A program made the position numbers and the translations under genes. The notes under the pieces were generated by a model. The model was not told the DNA's origin and ran no database searches. It saw only the letters and a program-made list of their open reading frames with translations. From assembly GCA_041725935.1 (NCBI GenBank), contig JBGRQD010000004.1, forward strand, positions 186,001 through 250,000: 64,000 nt of DNA. Reading direction: 5' to 3'. This document shows positions 49,377 through 57,943 of the stretch, piece after piece; the first letter of the stretch is position 1; every line of letters starts with the position of its first letter. Source of the stretch: Marivita sp041725935. Lineage in GTDB: Bacteria > Pseudomonadota > Alphaproteobacteria > Rhodobacterales > Rhodobacteraceae.

Positions 49377-49847
49377 TCAAAATTCCAATGTACCGTACTC
49401 GCCGGTGTCTGGCGTGTCTTCGGTAAAGTTCGCCTTGACCGTTTCGTACAGGTACTTGGCAGGGCCTTCGCTCGCCCAGATCTCGGCCTTGGTGGGCGTG
49501 TATTTCATTAGCCGCACGGCATCATCGTCACGACCGTTCTCGAACCAGGCAGCCGCCATCGGGGTCCAGAGTTCGTCAAGCTTGTCACTGTCGTCGGAGG
49601 CCGACAGCGTGCCCTTGATCGTGCCGTAAAGGCTCGCGCTCGAATCGCTGACGAACATATCGGCGGTCTGGCTGGTTTTGGAGGCCTTGAACGTGTCGTG
49701 ATTGGCGGCGGTGATGAACCAGATCGCGCCATCGTCCTGTCGGGCGAGCGGCACCATCGGCACTGGCGTTCCACCACCGGCACCCAGCAAAACGACCTGC
49801 ACCTTGCTCATCTTGTTCCAGAATGTCTCTTTCAGTGTCGTGCTCAT
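49377..49847 (-). CDS. Pyridoxamine 5'-phosphate oxidase-like general stress protein
   Basis: A 156-residue split-barrel flavin-binding protein of the PNPOx-like family (general stress protein 26 type). It reads LKETFWNKMSKVQVVLLGAG at the start, then DGAIWFITAANHDTFKAS, and ends EIWASEGPAKYLYETVKANF. No signal is present. ATG 49847 has AAAGGA about six bases upstream. It is divergent from the liu operon. The flavin and substrate are not known. Related possibilities are FMN- or F420-binding reductases. Confidence 0.85.
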   Translation of the reverse strand: MSTTLKETFWNKMSKVQVVLLGAGGGTPVPMVPLARQDDGAIWFITAANHDTFKASKTSQTADMFVSDSSASLYGTIKGTLSASDDSDKLDELWTPMAAAWFENGRDDDAVRLMKYTPTKAEIWASEGPAKYLYETVKANFTEDTPDTGEYGTLEF

Positions 49848-49945
49848 GGCATGTCCTTTCACTGTCAATCTGCTTCGCGGACCCAACGTCCGATGCACCT
49901 GACAGTTCCTTGCGCTTGACCTGCCATGGGAGTTTCCTCTAGGAT

Positions 49946-49961
49946 TTGAACAAGTGTTCAA
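49946..49961. promoter_or_regulatory. TetR-like operator upstream of the liu operon
   Basis: TTGAACA-AG-TGTTCAA is a perfect 7-bp inverted repeat 24 bases before the dehydrogenase ATG and 99 bases from the divergent stress-protein gene. The shape is typical of TetR/AcrR binding sites; no regulator gene is in the window. Confidence 0.65.
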
Positions 49962-49985
49962 TAAATCCGCTTTGGGGAGAGGCGA

Positions 49986-51149
49986 ATGTTCAACGCGACC
50001 ATGCAGTTCGATCTTGGTGAAGACGTCAATTCCTTGCGCGAGATGGTGCATCGCTGGGCGCAGGAGCGCGTCAAGCCGATGGCGGCCGAGATTGACCGAT
50101 CAAACACTTTTCCGCCCGATCTCTGGACCGAGATGGGAGAGCTGGGGCTTCTGGGCATCACCGTGGACGAAGGCCATGGCGGTGCGGGAATGGGATACCT
50201 CGCCCACACTGTCGCCATCGAAGAGATCGCGCGCGCTTCGGCCTCGGTGTCTTTGTCCTATGGCGCGCATTCCAACCTCTGTGTCAACCAGATCAAGCTG
50301 AACGGCACTGATGCGCAGAAAGCCAAGTACTTGCCGGGGCTGATTTCCGGAGAACATGTCGGTGCTTTGGCCATGTCGGAACCGGGGTCGGGGTCGGACG
50401 TGGTGTCGATGAAACTGCGCGCGGAGAAGCGCAATGACCATTACCGCCTGACCGGCAATAAGTACTGGATCACCAACGGGCCGGATGCCGACACGCTGGT
50501 GGTCTATGCCAAGACCGATCCCGATGCCGGATCCAAGGGGATCACCGCGTTTCTGATCGAGAAAACCATGACCGGCTTCAGCACCTCTCCGCATTTCGAC
50601 AAGCTGGGCATGCGCGGGTCGAACACCGCAGAGCTGGTGTTTGACGATGTGGAAGTGCCGTTCGAGAATATCCTCGGGGAAGAGGGCAAGGGCGTGCGCG
50701 TTCTGATGTCCGGGCTGGATTACGAGCGCGTTGTGCTGGCTGGCATCGGCCTTGGCATCATGGCCGCCTGTCTGGACGAGATCATGCCCTACATGGCCGA
50801 GCGCAAGCAATTCGGCCAACCGATTGGCAGCTTCCAGCTGATGCAGGGCAAGATGGCCGACATGTACACCGCGATGAATTCCGCGCGTGCCTATGTCTAC
50901 GAAGTGGCCAAGGCCTGCGACCGGGGCGATGTGACCCGTCAGGACGCCGCCGCCTGCTGTCTCTATGCCAGCGAACAGGCGATGGTGCAGGCGCATCAGG
51001 CGGTGCAGGCGATGGGCGGCGCGGGCTTCCTTGCCGATGCGCCGGTTGCCCGGATCTTCCGCGATGCCAAGCTGATGGAGATCGGGGCGGGCACCTCCGA
51101 GATTCGGCGGATGCTTGTCGGGCGCGAGATGATGGCGGCGATGGGTTAA
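49986..51149 (+). CDS. ivd: Isovaleryl-CoA dehydrogenase
   Basis: FAD enzyme oxidising isovaleryl-CoA to 3-methylcrotonyl-CoA in leucine breakdown, 387 residues. ALAMSEPGSGSDVVSMKL is the acyl-CoA dehydrogenase signature. GLDYERVVLAG has Glu247 at the place of the catalytic base of isovaleryl-CoA dehydrogenase (which sits in this helix, not at the usual late position). The end, AKLMEIGAGTSEIRRMLVGRE, is typical. ATG has GGGGAGAGGCGA upstream. First gene of the liu operon, followed 4 bases later by a small membrane protein gene. Confidence 0.96.
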   Translation: MFNATMQFDLGEDVNSLREMVHRWAQERVKPMAAEIDRSNTFPPDLWTEMGELGLLGITVDEGHGGAGMGYLAHTVAIEEIARASASVSLSYGAHSNLCVNQIKLNGTDAQKAKYLPGLISGEHVGALAMSEPGSGSDVVSMKLRAEKRNDHYRLTGNKYWITNGPDADTLVVYAKTDPDAGSKGITAFLIEKTMTGFSTSPHFDKLGMRGSNTAELVFDDVEVPFENILGEEGKGVRVLMSGLDYERVVLAGIGLGIMAACLDEIMPYMAERKQFGQPIGSFQLMQGKMADMYTAMNSARAYVYEVAKACDRGDVTRQDAAACCLYASEQAMVQAHQAVQAMGGAGFLADAPVARIFRDAKLMEIGAGTSEIRRMLVGREMMAAMG

Positions 51150-51153
51150 CCCG

Positions 51154-51459
51154 ATGCCGCGCTGGGTCTGGTGGGTGCCGTTGGGGGTTGCCACACTGAT
51201 CGGTGCGCTTCTGGCGTTCCGCTATGGCTGGATCGCCGCGACGATAACGGAGACCGATGTGATCAACGCGATTGCCAATCGTTACATGACCCAAGATGGC
51301 GGCGCGGACGCGCAGGTCACGGATTGCGTTGGACTGGCCGGGCAGATCGACGGCGCGTGGATCACCGTGCGCTGTGGCGCGTTCTCGTATCATGTGAACC
51401 GGTTCGGCAGGCTTATCTCGACCGGGGAGCCTGCGGGTATTGAAAGGCGATCGACATGA
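51154..51459 (+). CDS. Small single-pass membrane protein, function unknown
   Basis: A 101-residue protein with a Trp-rich N-terminal membrane helix (WVWWVPLGVATLIGALLAF) and a small periplasmic-looking domain holding two cysteines (TDCVGLAGQIDGAWITVRCG) that might form a disulfide. I do not recognise the family. It sits between ivd and the acyl-CoA ligase, 4 bases from the first and overlapping the second by 4, so it is an integral part of the transcript. Passenger genes of this kind are frequent in rhodobacterial operons. Confidence 0.75.
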   Translation: MPRWVWWVPLGVATLIGALLAFRYGWIAATITETDVINAIANRYMTQDGGADAQVTDCVGLAGQIDGAWITVRCGAFSYHVNRFGRLISTGEPAGIERRST

Positions 51460-53018
51460 CCACCCGTCCGATGCTGCGCCCCGCGCCCTATGACACGCTG
51501 TGCAAACGGTTCGACTGGGATCTGCCCGGATCGCTGAACATGGCGCACCAGGTCTGCGATGGCTGGGCGGCGACGGAGCCGGACCGCATCGCGATCATCG
51601 AGGTGACGCCCGAGCGGGTGCGCCCGGTGACCTATGGCGATCTGTGGTACCGGTCGCGGCAGGTCGAGACCGCGCTGATCGAACGCGGTGTGATGCGCGG
51701 CGACCGGGTGGGTGTGCTCCTGTCGCAATCGCCGCTCTGTGCCGCCGCCCATATCGCGGTGTGGCGGCTTGGGGCGATTTCCGTACCGCTGTTCAAGCTG
51801 TTTCGCGCCGATGCGCTGCGGGCTCGGATCGAAGACTCGGGGCTGGGGGTCGTTGTGACCGACCTCGAAGGCATGGTGCAGGTCGCGGGGCTGGGTGTGG
51901 CAACAATCACACGCAGCGATCTGGGGGCCTCTGCAGGCACCCGCGCGACGGTCGAGACCGGGCCGGATGACGCGGCGGTGCTGATTTACACCAGTGGCAC
52001 AACGGGTACACCCAAGGGCGCGCTGCACGGGCATCGCGTGCTGAACGGCCACCTGCCGGGGGTCGAGATGAGCCACGACTTTCTTGGTCAAGACGGCGAT
52101 GTGATCTGGACGCCTGCGGACTGGGCGTGGATCGGAGGGCTGTTCGATGTGCTGATGCCGGGCTTGGCGTTGGGTGTGCCGGTGGTTGCGGCACGCATGC
52201 CCAAGTTCTCGGTAGAGGAATGTGAGAGGATCATCCGGGAAGGCACTGTGCGCAATGTGTTTTTCCCGCCCACGGCGTTGCGGATGATGCGCGCGGCGGA
52301 GGGCCGGATCGATGGTCTGCGCTCGGTCGCGTCGGGCGGTGAGCCGCTTGGGGCCGAGATGCTGGAATGGGGGCGCAGCGCGTTTGGGGTGACGATCAAC
52401 GAATTCTACGGCCAGACCGAATGCAACATGATCGTGTCGTCCTGTGCTGCGTCGTTTGATGCGGTGCCGGGTTCCATGGGCCGCGCGGTGCCGGGGCATC
52501 AGGTGGCGGTGATCGGGCCAGACGGGATGCCATGCGAAGGTGAGGGCGACATTGCGGTACGGCGCGGATCGGCGTCCATGATGCTTGAATACTGGCGCAA
52601 ACCCGAGGAAACGGCGGCAAAGTATCGGGGCGACTGGTTGGTGACTGGGGATCGCGGGATCAAGGACGACGACACGATAATCTTTCTGGGGCGCGAGGAT
52701 GACGTGATCACGTCGGCGGGCTACCGGATCGGTCCGGCCGAAATCGAGGATTGCCTGCTGACCCATCCCGCCGTGGCGACCTGTGGCGTCGTGGGCAAGC
52801 CCGATGCGCTGCGGACCGAGATCGTCAAGGCCTATGTGGTGCTCAGGGACGGAGTTAATGCCTCAGTAACGGATCTTCAGTCATGGGTGAAGGATCGTCT
52901 GGCAAGCTATTCGTATCCAAGGGAAATCGAGTTTCTGGACGAGTTGCCGATGACCGTCACCGGCAAGGTGATCCGTAAGGAACTGAAGGCGCGGGCCAGC
53001 AAGGAGGGCCAGTCATGA
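51456..53018 (+). CDS. AMP-forming acyl-CoA synthetase
   Basis: A 520-residue adenylate-forming ligase that activates a carboxylic acid to its CoA ester. LIYTSGTTGTPKGALHGH is the P-loop, INEFYGQTECNMIVSSC the adenine site, LVTGDRGIKDDD the hinge, and VTGKVIRKELKA has the catalytic lysine near the C-terminus. It resembles medium-chain acyl-CoA synthetases more than acetoacetyl-CoA synthetase, which is about 650 residues. In this operon it may activate isovalerate, methylcrotonate or another branched acid. It overlaps its neighbours by 4 bases on both sides. Confidence 0.9.
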   Translation: MTTRPMLRPAPYDTLCKRFDWDLPGSLNMAHQVCDGWAATEPDRIAIIEVTPERVRPVTYGDLWYRSRQVETALIERGVMRGDRVGVLLSQSPLCAAAHIAVWRLGAISVPLFKLFRADALRARIEDSGLGVVVTDLEGMVQVAGLGVATITRSDLGASAGTRATVETGPDDAAVLIYTSGTTGTPKGALHGHRVLNGHLPGVEMSHDFLGQDGDVIWTPADWAWIGGLFDVLMPGLALGVPVVAARMPKFSVEECERIIREGTVRNVFFPPTALRMMRAAEGRIDGLRSVASGGEPLGAEMLEWGRSAFGVTINEFYGQTECNMIVSSCAASFDAVPGSMGRAVPGHQVAVIGPDGMPCEGEGDIAVRRGSASMMLEYWRKPEETAAKYRGDWLVTGDRGIKDDDTIIFLGREDDVITSAGYRIGPAEIEDCLLTHPAVATCGVVGKPDALRTEIVKAYVVLRDGVNASVTDLQSWVKDRLASYSYPREIEFLDELPMTVTGKVIRKELKARASKEGQS

Positions 53019-53503
53019 CGCACCGTCTTCTGATCGCTGCACTCCTCTTCGTGCCCAATCTCGTTACGGCGCAAGAACTCACGATAGACCAACAGATCGT
53101 ACGTGATTGCTTTGAGAATACAGAGACAGGCGCGCTTTATCCGATCTGTCTTGGGGAGGCGTCCGGCGCTTGTCAGGAACAGCCCGGCGGATCGACGACC
53201 ATCGGGATTTCGGAGTGTATTCAGGCGGAAACTGAGATGTGGGATGTGATCCTCAACGAAGAGTATAATTGGACACAGATGGCCAATGACACCGCCGATG
53301 AACAAGGGTTGTCGGAGGTGTTGGACCGCTCTGACGCCTTGCGCGAGGCACAACGGGCGTGGATCGCCTTTCGCGATGCCGATTGCACGGCGCGCTATGC
53401 GATGTGGCAGGATGGCTCGATCCGCACCATCGTGGGGGCCAATTGCCATCTGACGATGACAGCACAGCGCGCCTTGGAGCTGCGCGACATGCGGGGAAAC
53501 TGA
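53015..53503 (+). CDS. Exported LprI-like (DUF1311) protein
   Basis: A 162-residue protein with a signal peptide (MTHRLLIAALLFVPNLVTAQ, cleavage near 20). The body has several cysteines and the DUF1311/LprI pattern: SECIQAETEMWDVILNEEYN, LREAQRAWIAFRDADCTARY and GSIRTIVGANCHLTMTAQRA. LprI of mycobacteria is a lysozyme inhibitor; in proteobacteria the function is unclear. It overlaps the ligase gene by 4 bases and ends 1 base before mccB, so it is embedded in a cytoplasmic leucine pathway operon, which is unexpected. Confidence 0.85.
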   Translation: MTHRLLIAALLFVPNLVTAQELTIDQQIVRDCFENTETGALYPICLGEASGACQEQPGGSTTIGISECIQAETEMWDVILNEEYNWTQMANDTADEQGLSEVLDRSDALREAQRAWIAFRDADCTARYAMWQDGSIRTIVGANCHLTMTAQRALELRDMRGN

Positions 53504-53504
53504 G

Positions 53505-55109
53505 ATGAGACTACGATCGCAAGTCATTGCGTCTTCGGAACAATTCAAGACCAACAAGGCCGCGCACGAAGAGGCGTTGCGCGTGGTGCGAGAGGCGGCC
53601 GATCTGGCCGCTGCTGGCGGCGGAGAGCGGGCCCGCGCGCGGCATGTGTCGCGCGGCAAGATGTTGCCTCGGGACCGGGTTGCCAACCTGCTCGATCCCG
53701 GGTCGCCTTTTCTGGAAGTCGGTGCCACGGCGGCGCATGGGCTGTACGACGGGGCAGCGCCCTGTGCCGGTGTGATCGCCGGTGTCGGTCGGGTGATGGG
53801 CCGTCAGGTCATGGTGGTGTGCAACGACGCCACCGTGAAGGGCGGTACATATTACCCGATGACCGTCAAGAAACATCTGCGCGCGCAGGAGATCGCCGAG
53901 GAAAACCATCTGCCCTGCATCTACCTTGTGGACAGCGGCGGCGCGAACCTGCCTCAACAGGACGAGGTGTTCCCGGACCGCGACCATTTCGGGCGCATCT
54001 TCTACACTCAGGCGCGCATGTCGGCCAAGGGCATCGCACAGATCGCGGTGGTCATGGGGTCCTGCACGGCGGGCGGGGCCTATGTGCCCGCGATGTCGGA
54101 TGTGACGATTATCGTCAAGGAACAGGGCACGATCTTTCTGGCCGGTCCGCCTCTGGTCAAGGCCGCGACCGGCGAAGTGGTGACAGCCGAGGACCTTGGC
54201 GGTGGCGATGTGCACACGCGCCTGTCCGGTGTGGCGGATTACCTGGCCGAGGATGACGGGCATGCCCTGGCGCTGGCAAGACGCGCCGTTGGGTCGCTCG
54301 GGGGTGCTGGGCTGAAGCCCGGCCTACGACAGGCGGCGGAGGCTCCGGCTTATGATCCGGACGAGATGTTCGGCGTTGTACCGGGTGACCTGCGTACGCC
54401 CTATGACATCCGCGAGGTGATCGCGCGGGTGGTGGACGGGTCCTATTTTGACGAGTTCAAGCCGCGCTTCGGTGAGACCCTGGTGACCGGGTTTGCCCAT
54501 GTCGATGGCTGGCCGGTGGGGATCGTCGCCAATAATGGCGTGCTGTTTTCCGAGGCCGCACAAAAAGGCGCGCATTTCGTTGAGCTGTGTTCGCAGCGCA
54601 AGATCCCTCTGGTGTTTTTGCAGAACATCACCGGCTTCATGGTGGGGCGGCGATACGAAAACGAGGGCATCGCGCGGCACGGGGCCAAGATGGTCACCGC
54701 TGTGGCCTGCACGTCCGTGCCCAAGATCACCATGCTGGTGGGTGGGTCGTTTGGCGCGGGCAATTACGGCATGTCCGGGCGGGCCTACCAGCCGCGCTTC
54801 CTGTGGACCTGGCCCAACAGCCGGATCAGCGTCATGGGCGGCGCACAGGCGGCGGGTGTTTTGGCCACGGTCAAGCGCGACGCGATGGAAAAGCGCGGAG
54901 AGACCTGGTCGGCGGAAGAGGAGGCGGCCTTCAAGCAGCCGACCATCGAGATGTTCGAGGAACAGGCGCATCCGCTCTACGCCTCGGCCCGGCTGTGGGA
55001 TGACGGGATCATCGACCCGCGCAAGACCCGCGCAGTGCTGTCGCTGTCGCTGGAGGCGGCGCTGAACGCTCCGATCGAGGACACGCGGTTTGGTGTGTTT
55101 CGGATGTGA
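53505..55109 (+). CDS. liuB: Methylcrotonyl-CoA carboxylase beta subunit
   Basis: Carboxyltransferase part of the biotin enzyme turning 3-methylcrotonyl-CoA into 3-methylglutaconyl-CoA, 534 residues. The N-terminal half has ARHVSRGKMLPRDRVANLLD, and GGTYYPMTVKKHLRAQEIA follows. The C-terminal half has PLVFLQNITGFMVGRRYEN and GGSFGAGNYGMSGRAYQPR, which fit MCC rather than propionyl-CoA carboxylase. It starts 1 base after the LprI-like gene. A long gap with hairpins separates it from the alpha subunit gene. Confidence 0.96.
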   Translation: MRLRSQVIASSEQFKTNKAAHEEALRVVREAADLAAAGGGERARARHVSRGKMLPRDRVANLLDPGSPFLEVGATAAHGLYDGAAPCAGVIAGVGRVMGRQVMVVCNDATVKGGTYYPMTVKKHLRAQEIAEENHLPCIYLVDSGGANLPQQDEVFPDRDHFGRIFYTQARMSAKGIAQIAVVMGSCTAGGAYVPAMSDVTIIVKEQGTIFLAGPPLVKAATGEVVTAEDLGGGDVHTRLSGVADYLAEDDGHALALARRAVGSLGGAGLKPGLRQAAEAPAYDPDEMFGVVPGDLRTPYDIREVIARVVDGSYFDEFKPRFGETLVTGFAHVDGWPVGIVANNGVLFSEAAQKGAHFVELCSQRKIPLVFLQNITGFMVGRRYENEGIARHGAKMVTAVACTSVPKITMLVGGSFGAGNYGMSGRAYQPRFLWTWPNSRISVMGGAQAAGVLATVKRDAMEKRGETWSAEEEAAFKQPTIEMFEEQAHPLYASARLWDDGIIDPRKTRAVLSLSLEAALNAPIEDTRFGVFRM

Positions 55110-55281
55110 CCGTCGCGAAAACTCCGACTTTCGCGACGTGTGGGCAAGGTCATATCCGCGACGCGGATGTGACGGTCCACTCGGTCGCAAGGCTCGGCGC
55201 GTAGCAAAGAAATGATTGGGGGCCAGCCCCCAAACGCCCGGAGTTTCCGGGCAAGATGATGAAGAGAAGCGGTGGTGCGAG
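55110..55281 (+). other. Hairpin-rich gap between liuB and liuD with repeat copy G
   Basis: Contains a perfect 10-bp stem CGTCGCGAAA/TTTCGCGACG (55111-55138), ATCCGC/GCGGAT (55154-55168), TTGGGGGC/GCCCCCAA (55216-55233) and CCCGGA/TCCGGG (55237-55251). GCAAGATGATGAAGAGAAG then follows, resembling the tail of the dispersed element. No gene is seen. Confidence 0.65.
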
Positions 55282-57225
55282 ATGTTTGACACGATCCTGA
55301 TAGCCAACCGGGGCGAGATCGCCTGCCGGGTGATCGACACCTGCCGTCGTTTGGGCGTGCGCACCGTTGCGGTGCATTCCGATGTGGACGCCGATGCGCG
55401 CCATGTGCAGATGGCCGATGTGGCGGTGTCGCTGGGCGGGGCCTCGCCTGCCGAGAGCTATCTGCGCGGCGATGCGATCATCGCGGCGGCGCAGGCCACC
55501 GGCGCGCAGGCGATCCATCCGGGCTACGGGTTCCTTTCCGAAAACCCGGAATTCGTCGATGCGGTCGAAGCGGCTGGGATGGTGTTTATCGGGCCGTCTG
55601 CCAAGGCGATCCGGGCGATGGGGCTCAAGGATGCGGCCAAGGCGCTGATGGCAGAGGCGGGCGTTCCGGTCGTTCCCGGCTATCAGGGCACCGAACAGGC
55701 CCCGGACCTGCTGGCGGCGGAGGCCGAGGCGATTGGCTATCCGGTGCTGATCAAGGCGGTCGCGGGCGGCGGCGGCAAGGGGATGCGGCTGGTGGAGGCT
55801 CCAAAGGCCTTTGCCGATGCGCTGGCCTCGGCGCAATCCGAGGCGAAGGCGGCTTTTGGCAATCCCCATGTGCTGATCGAGAAATACATCACCAGCCCGC
55901 GCCATATCGAAGTGCAGATCTTTGGCGACGGCACCCGAGCGGTGCATCTGTTCGAGCGGGACTGTTCCCTGCAGCGCCGTCATCAGAAGGTGATCGAGGA
56001 AGCCCCTGCGCCCGGCATGACGCCTGAGATGCGCGACGCCATGGGGCAGGCGGCGGTGCGTGCGGCCGAAGCCATCGGCTATTCCGGCGCGGGCACCGTG
56101 GAGTTCATCGTCGATGGGTCGGACGGGCTGCGCCCTGACGGGTTCTGGTTCATGGAGATGAACACGCGCTTGCAGGTCGAACATCCGGTGACCGAGGCGA
56201 TCACCGGCGTGGACCTTGTGGAGTGGCAGTTGCGTGTCGCGTCGGGCGAACCTTTGCCCTGCGCGCAGGAGGATCTGACGATCACCGGACACAGTTTCGA
56301 GGCGCGGCTCTATGCCGAGGATGTGCCCGCTGGGTTTTTGCCTGCCACCGGGCGTCTGGCGCATCTGGCATTCCCTGAGGATGCGCGCGCCGATACCGGC
56401 GTGCGGACCGGCGACGTGATCAGCCCGCATTACGATCCGATGATCGCCAAGGTGATCGTTCACGGGTCGTCTCGGGCGGTTGCGCTGCGCAAGCTGCGGC
56501 GGGCGTTGGCCGAAACGCAGGTGGCGGGCACGGTGACCAACCTCGCCTTTCTGGGGGCATTGGCGCGGCACGAAGGGTTCTCGAACGGTGAGGTGGATAC
56601 CGGGTTGATCGGGCGCGACCTCGCCGCGTTGACGGCGGTGCCGGACCCTGCGCCTGCCGCGATTGCGCAGGCTGTGATGGTGCTGACCGGATTGGACCGG
56701 GCACCTGCGCCGCTGGACGGGTTTGCGCTTTGGCAGCCTTTGGCGCAGGATGTGACGGTCGCGATTGGAGACGAGGGCCATGTCTGCCGGGTCCTGTCGC
56801 ATGGACCGGGCGAGATCGACATTTCCGTTGGTGAGGTGACAGTTGCCGCGCGGTTCGGGGCGAATGGCTGGCGCTTTGACGGGCAGCCCGCCCGTGCTGT
56901 GCATGTCGAGGGTCGCAGCGCCACGATCTTTGGCGATCCGACCCTCGTGGTCACGTGGATCGATCCGCTCGATGTCGAAGCAGGAGCCGGGGCGTCTAGC
57001 GATCTGGTCGAAGCGCCGATGCCCGGCCTTGTCCGGCAGGTCTTTGTCAGCGCCGGAGACGCGGTCTCCAAGGGGGACAGGCTGGCCATCCTGGAGGCGA
57101 TGAAGATGGAACACAGCCTGCTGGCCGCCCGCGATGGCATCGTCGCCGAAGTGATGGCGGAGGCGGGATCTCAGGTCGAGGCCGGCGCGGTGCTGATCCG
57201 GCTGGAGGAAGAGGAGGCGACATGA
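55282..57225 (+). CDS. liuD: Methylcrotonyl-CoA carboxylase alpha subunit
   Basis: Biotin carboxylase plus biotin carrier, 647 residues. The N-terminal carboxylase begins FDTILIANRGEIACRVIDT. The ATP-grasp loop is KAVAGGGGKGMRLVEAP, and FMEMNTRLQVEHPVTEAITG is the active-site signature. The C-terminal biotinyl domain has EAMKMEHSLLAARDG with the biotin lysine at 608. ATG 55282 is preceded by GAAGAGAAGCGGTGGTGCGAG; the open frame to 55216 covers repeat DNA. It overlaps the next gene by 4 bases. Confidence 0.96.
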   Translation: MFDTILIANRGEIACRVIDTCRRLGVRTVAVHSDVDADARHVQMADVAVSLGGASPAESYLRGDAIIAAAQATGAQAIHPGYGFLSENPEFVDAVEAAGMVFIGPSAKAIRAMGLKDAAKALMAEAGVPVVPGYQGTEQAPDLLAAEAEAIGYPVLIKAVAGGGGKGMRLVEAPKAFADALASAQSEAKAAFGNPHVLIEKYITSPRHIEVQIFGDGTRAVHLFERDCSLQRRHQKVIEEAPAPGMTPEMRDAMGQAAVRAAEAIGYSGAGTVEFIVDGSDGLRPDGFWFMEMNTRLQVEHPVTEAITGVDLVEWQLRVASGEPLPCAQEDLTITGHSFEARLYAEDVPAGFLPATGRLAHLAFPEDARADTGVRTGDVISPHYDPMIAKVIVHGSSRAVALRKLRRALAETQVAGTVTNLAFLGALARHEGFSNGEVDTGLIGRDLAALTAVPDPAPAAIAQAVMVLTGLDRAPAPLDGFALWQPLAQDVTVAIGDEGHVCRVLSHGPGEIDISVGEVTVAARFGANGWRFDGQPARAVHVEGRSATIFGDPTLVVTWIDPLDVEAGAGASSDLVEAPMPGLVRQVFVSAGDAVSKGDRLAILEAMKMEHSLLAARDGIVAEVMAEAGSQVEAGAVLIRLEEEEAT

Positions 57226-57896
57226 TCCGACTGCATCATTGCCCGCAGACCCGGTCGATGCGGACGCTCTGGCTCTTGTACGAACTGGAGCTGGAATTCG
57301 AAGTGGTGCTCCACGCATTCGATCGAAGTCTGCGGGAACCAGAATACCTGTCGCTGTCACCTGCGGGGCGTGTGCCCGCGCTTGAGATCGACGGCGAGCG
57401 CATGTTCGAGACGGGCGCCATCACCGAATACCTGTGCGAACGCTTTCCCGAGGCGAATATGGGCCGAGGGCTGGACGATCCGGACCGCATGGCCTGGCTG
57501 GTCTGGGTGCATTTCGCTGAAACGATCAGCCAGCATGCGGCGGCGCTGACCCAGCAGCATATCATGCTGTATGATGACACGATGCGGTCACCCGTGGTGA
57601 TGAAGCTCGAGGCGGCGCGGCTGGGCAAATGCTATGATGCGCTGGAGGCCCGCTTGTCGACCCCGGTGGAGAACCGCGATTACCTGCTCACCAGCGGGTT
57701 TTCTGCGGCGGATGTCTCGGTCGGGCAGGCGGTCTACATGGCGCGGCACTTCCGGCGGCTGGACGATCATCCGGCGGTGGCCGACTGGTACGAGCGCATC
57801 ACCGAGCGGCCGGAATTCGAGAAATCCCTGCCCGATGGACGGGAGGCCCGGCTGTACCGACAGGACTTCTACCCGGCCTGGGAGACGGGCGGCTGA
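57222..57896 (+). CDS. Glutathione S-transferase family protein
   Basis: A 224-residue cytosolic GST. The N-terminal thioredoxin-like domain reads LHHCPQTRSMRTLWLLYELE with the possible active Ser/Thr near residue 8-10, then SPAGRVPALEIDGERMFETG, where the cis-proline and the Glu-Ser/Thr site for glutathione lie. The helical C-terminal domain follows (SGFSAADVSVGQAVYMARHF). It overlaps the carboxylase gene by 4 bases. Its role in the liu operon is unknown; GST genes of this type are common passengers in such operons. Confidence 0.9.
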   Translation: MIRLHHCPQTRSMRTLWLLYELELEFEVVLHAFDRSLREPEYLSLSPAGRVPALEIDGERMFETGAITEYLCERFPEANMGRGLDDPDRMAWLVWVHFAETISQHAAALTQQHIMLYDDTMRSPVVMKLEAARLGKCYDALEARLSTPVENRDYLLTSGFSAADVSVGQAVYMARHFRRLDDHPAVADWYERITERPEFEKSLPDGREARLYRQDFYPAWETGG

Positions 57897-57905
57897 GCGC
57901 TGTGT

Positions 57906-57936
57906 CTGCGTATTTGGAAAGACAAGAAGCAGGGGG
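57906..57936 (+). repeat. Dispersed intergenic element, copy E (diverged)
   Basis: CTGCGTATTTGGAAAGACAA then GAAGCAGGGGG matches the tail of the dispersed core and lies between the GST and HMG-CoA lyase genes. It supplies the purine-rich AGGGGG used as ribosome site by the next gene. Confidence 0.55.
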
Positions 57937-57943
57937 TGGCACA

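Noticed and set aside
57902..57943. 14-residue N-terminal extension of HMG-CoA lyase from GTG 57902
   Set aside because: It would be coded by repeat DNA and family members begin at the RDRVEIFEVGPRDG region.
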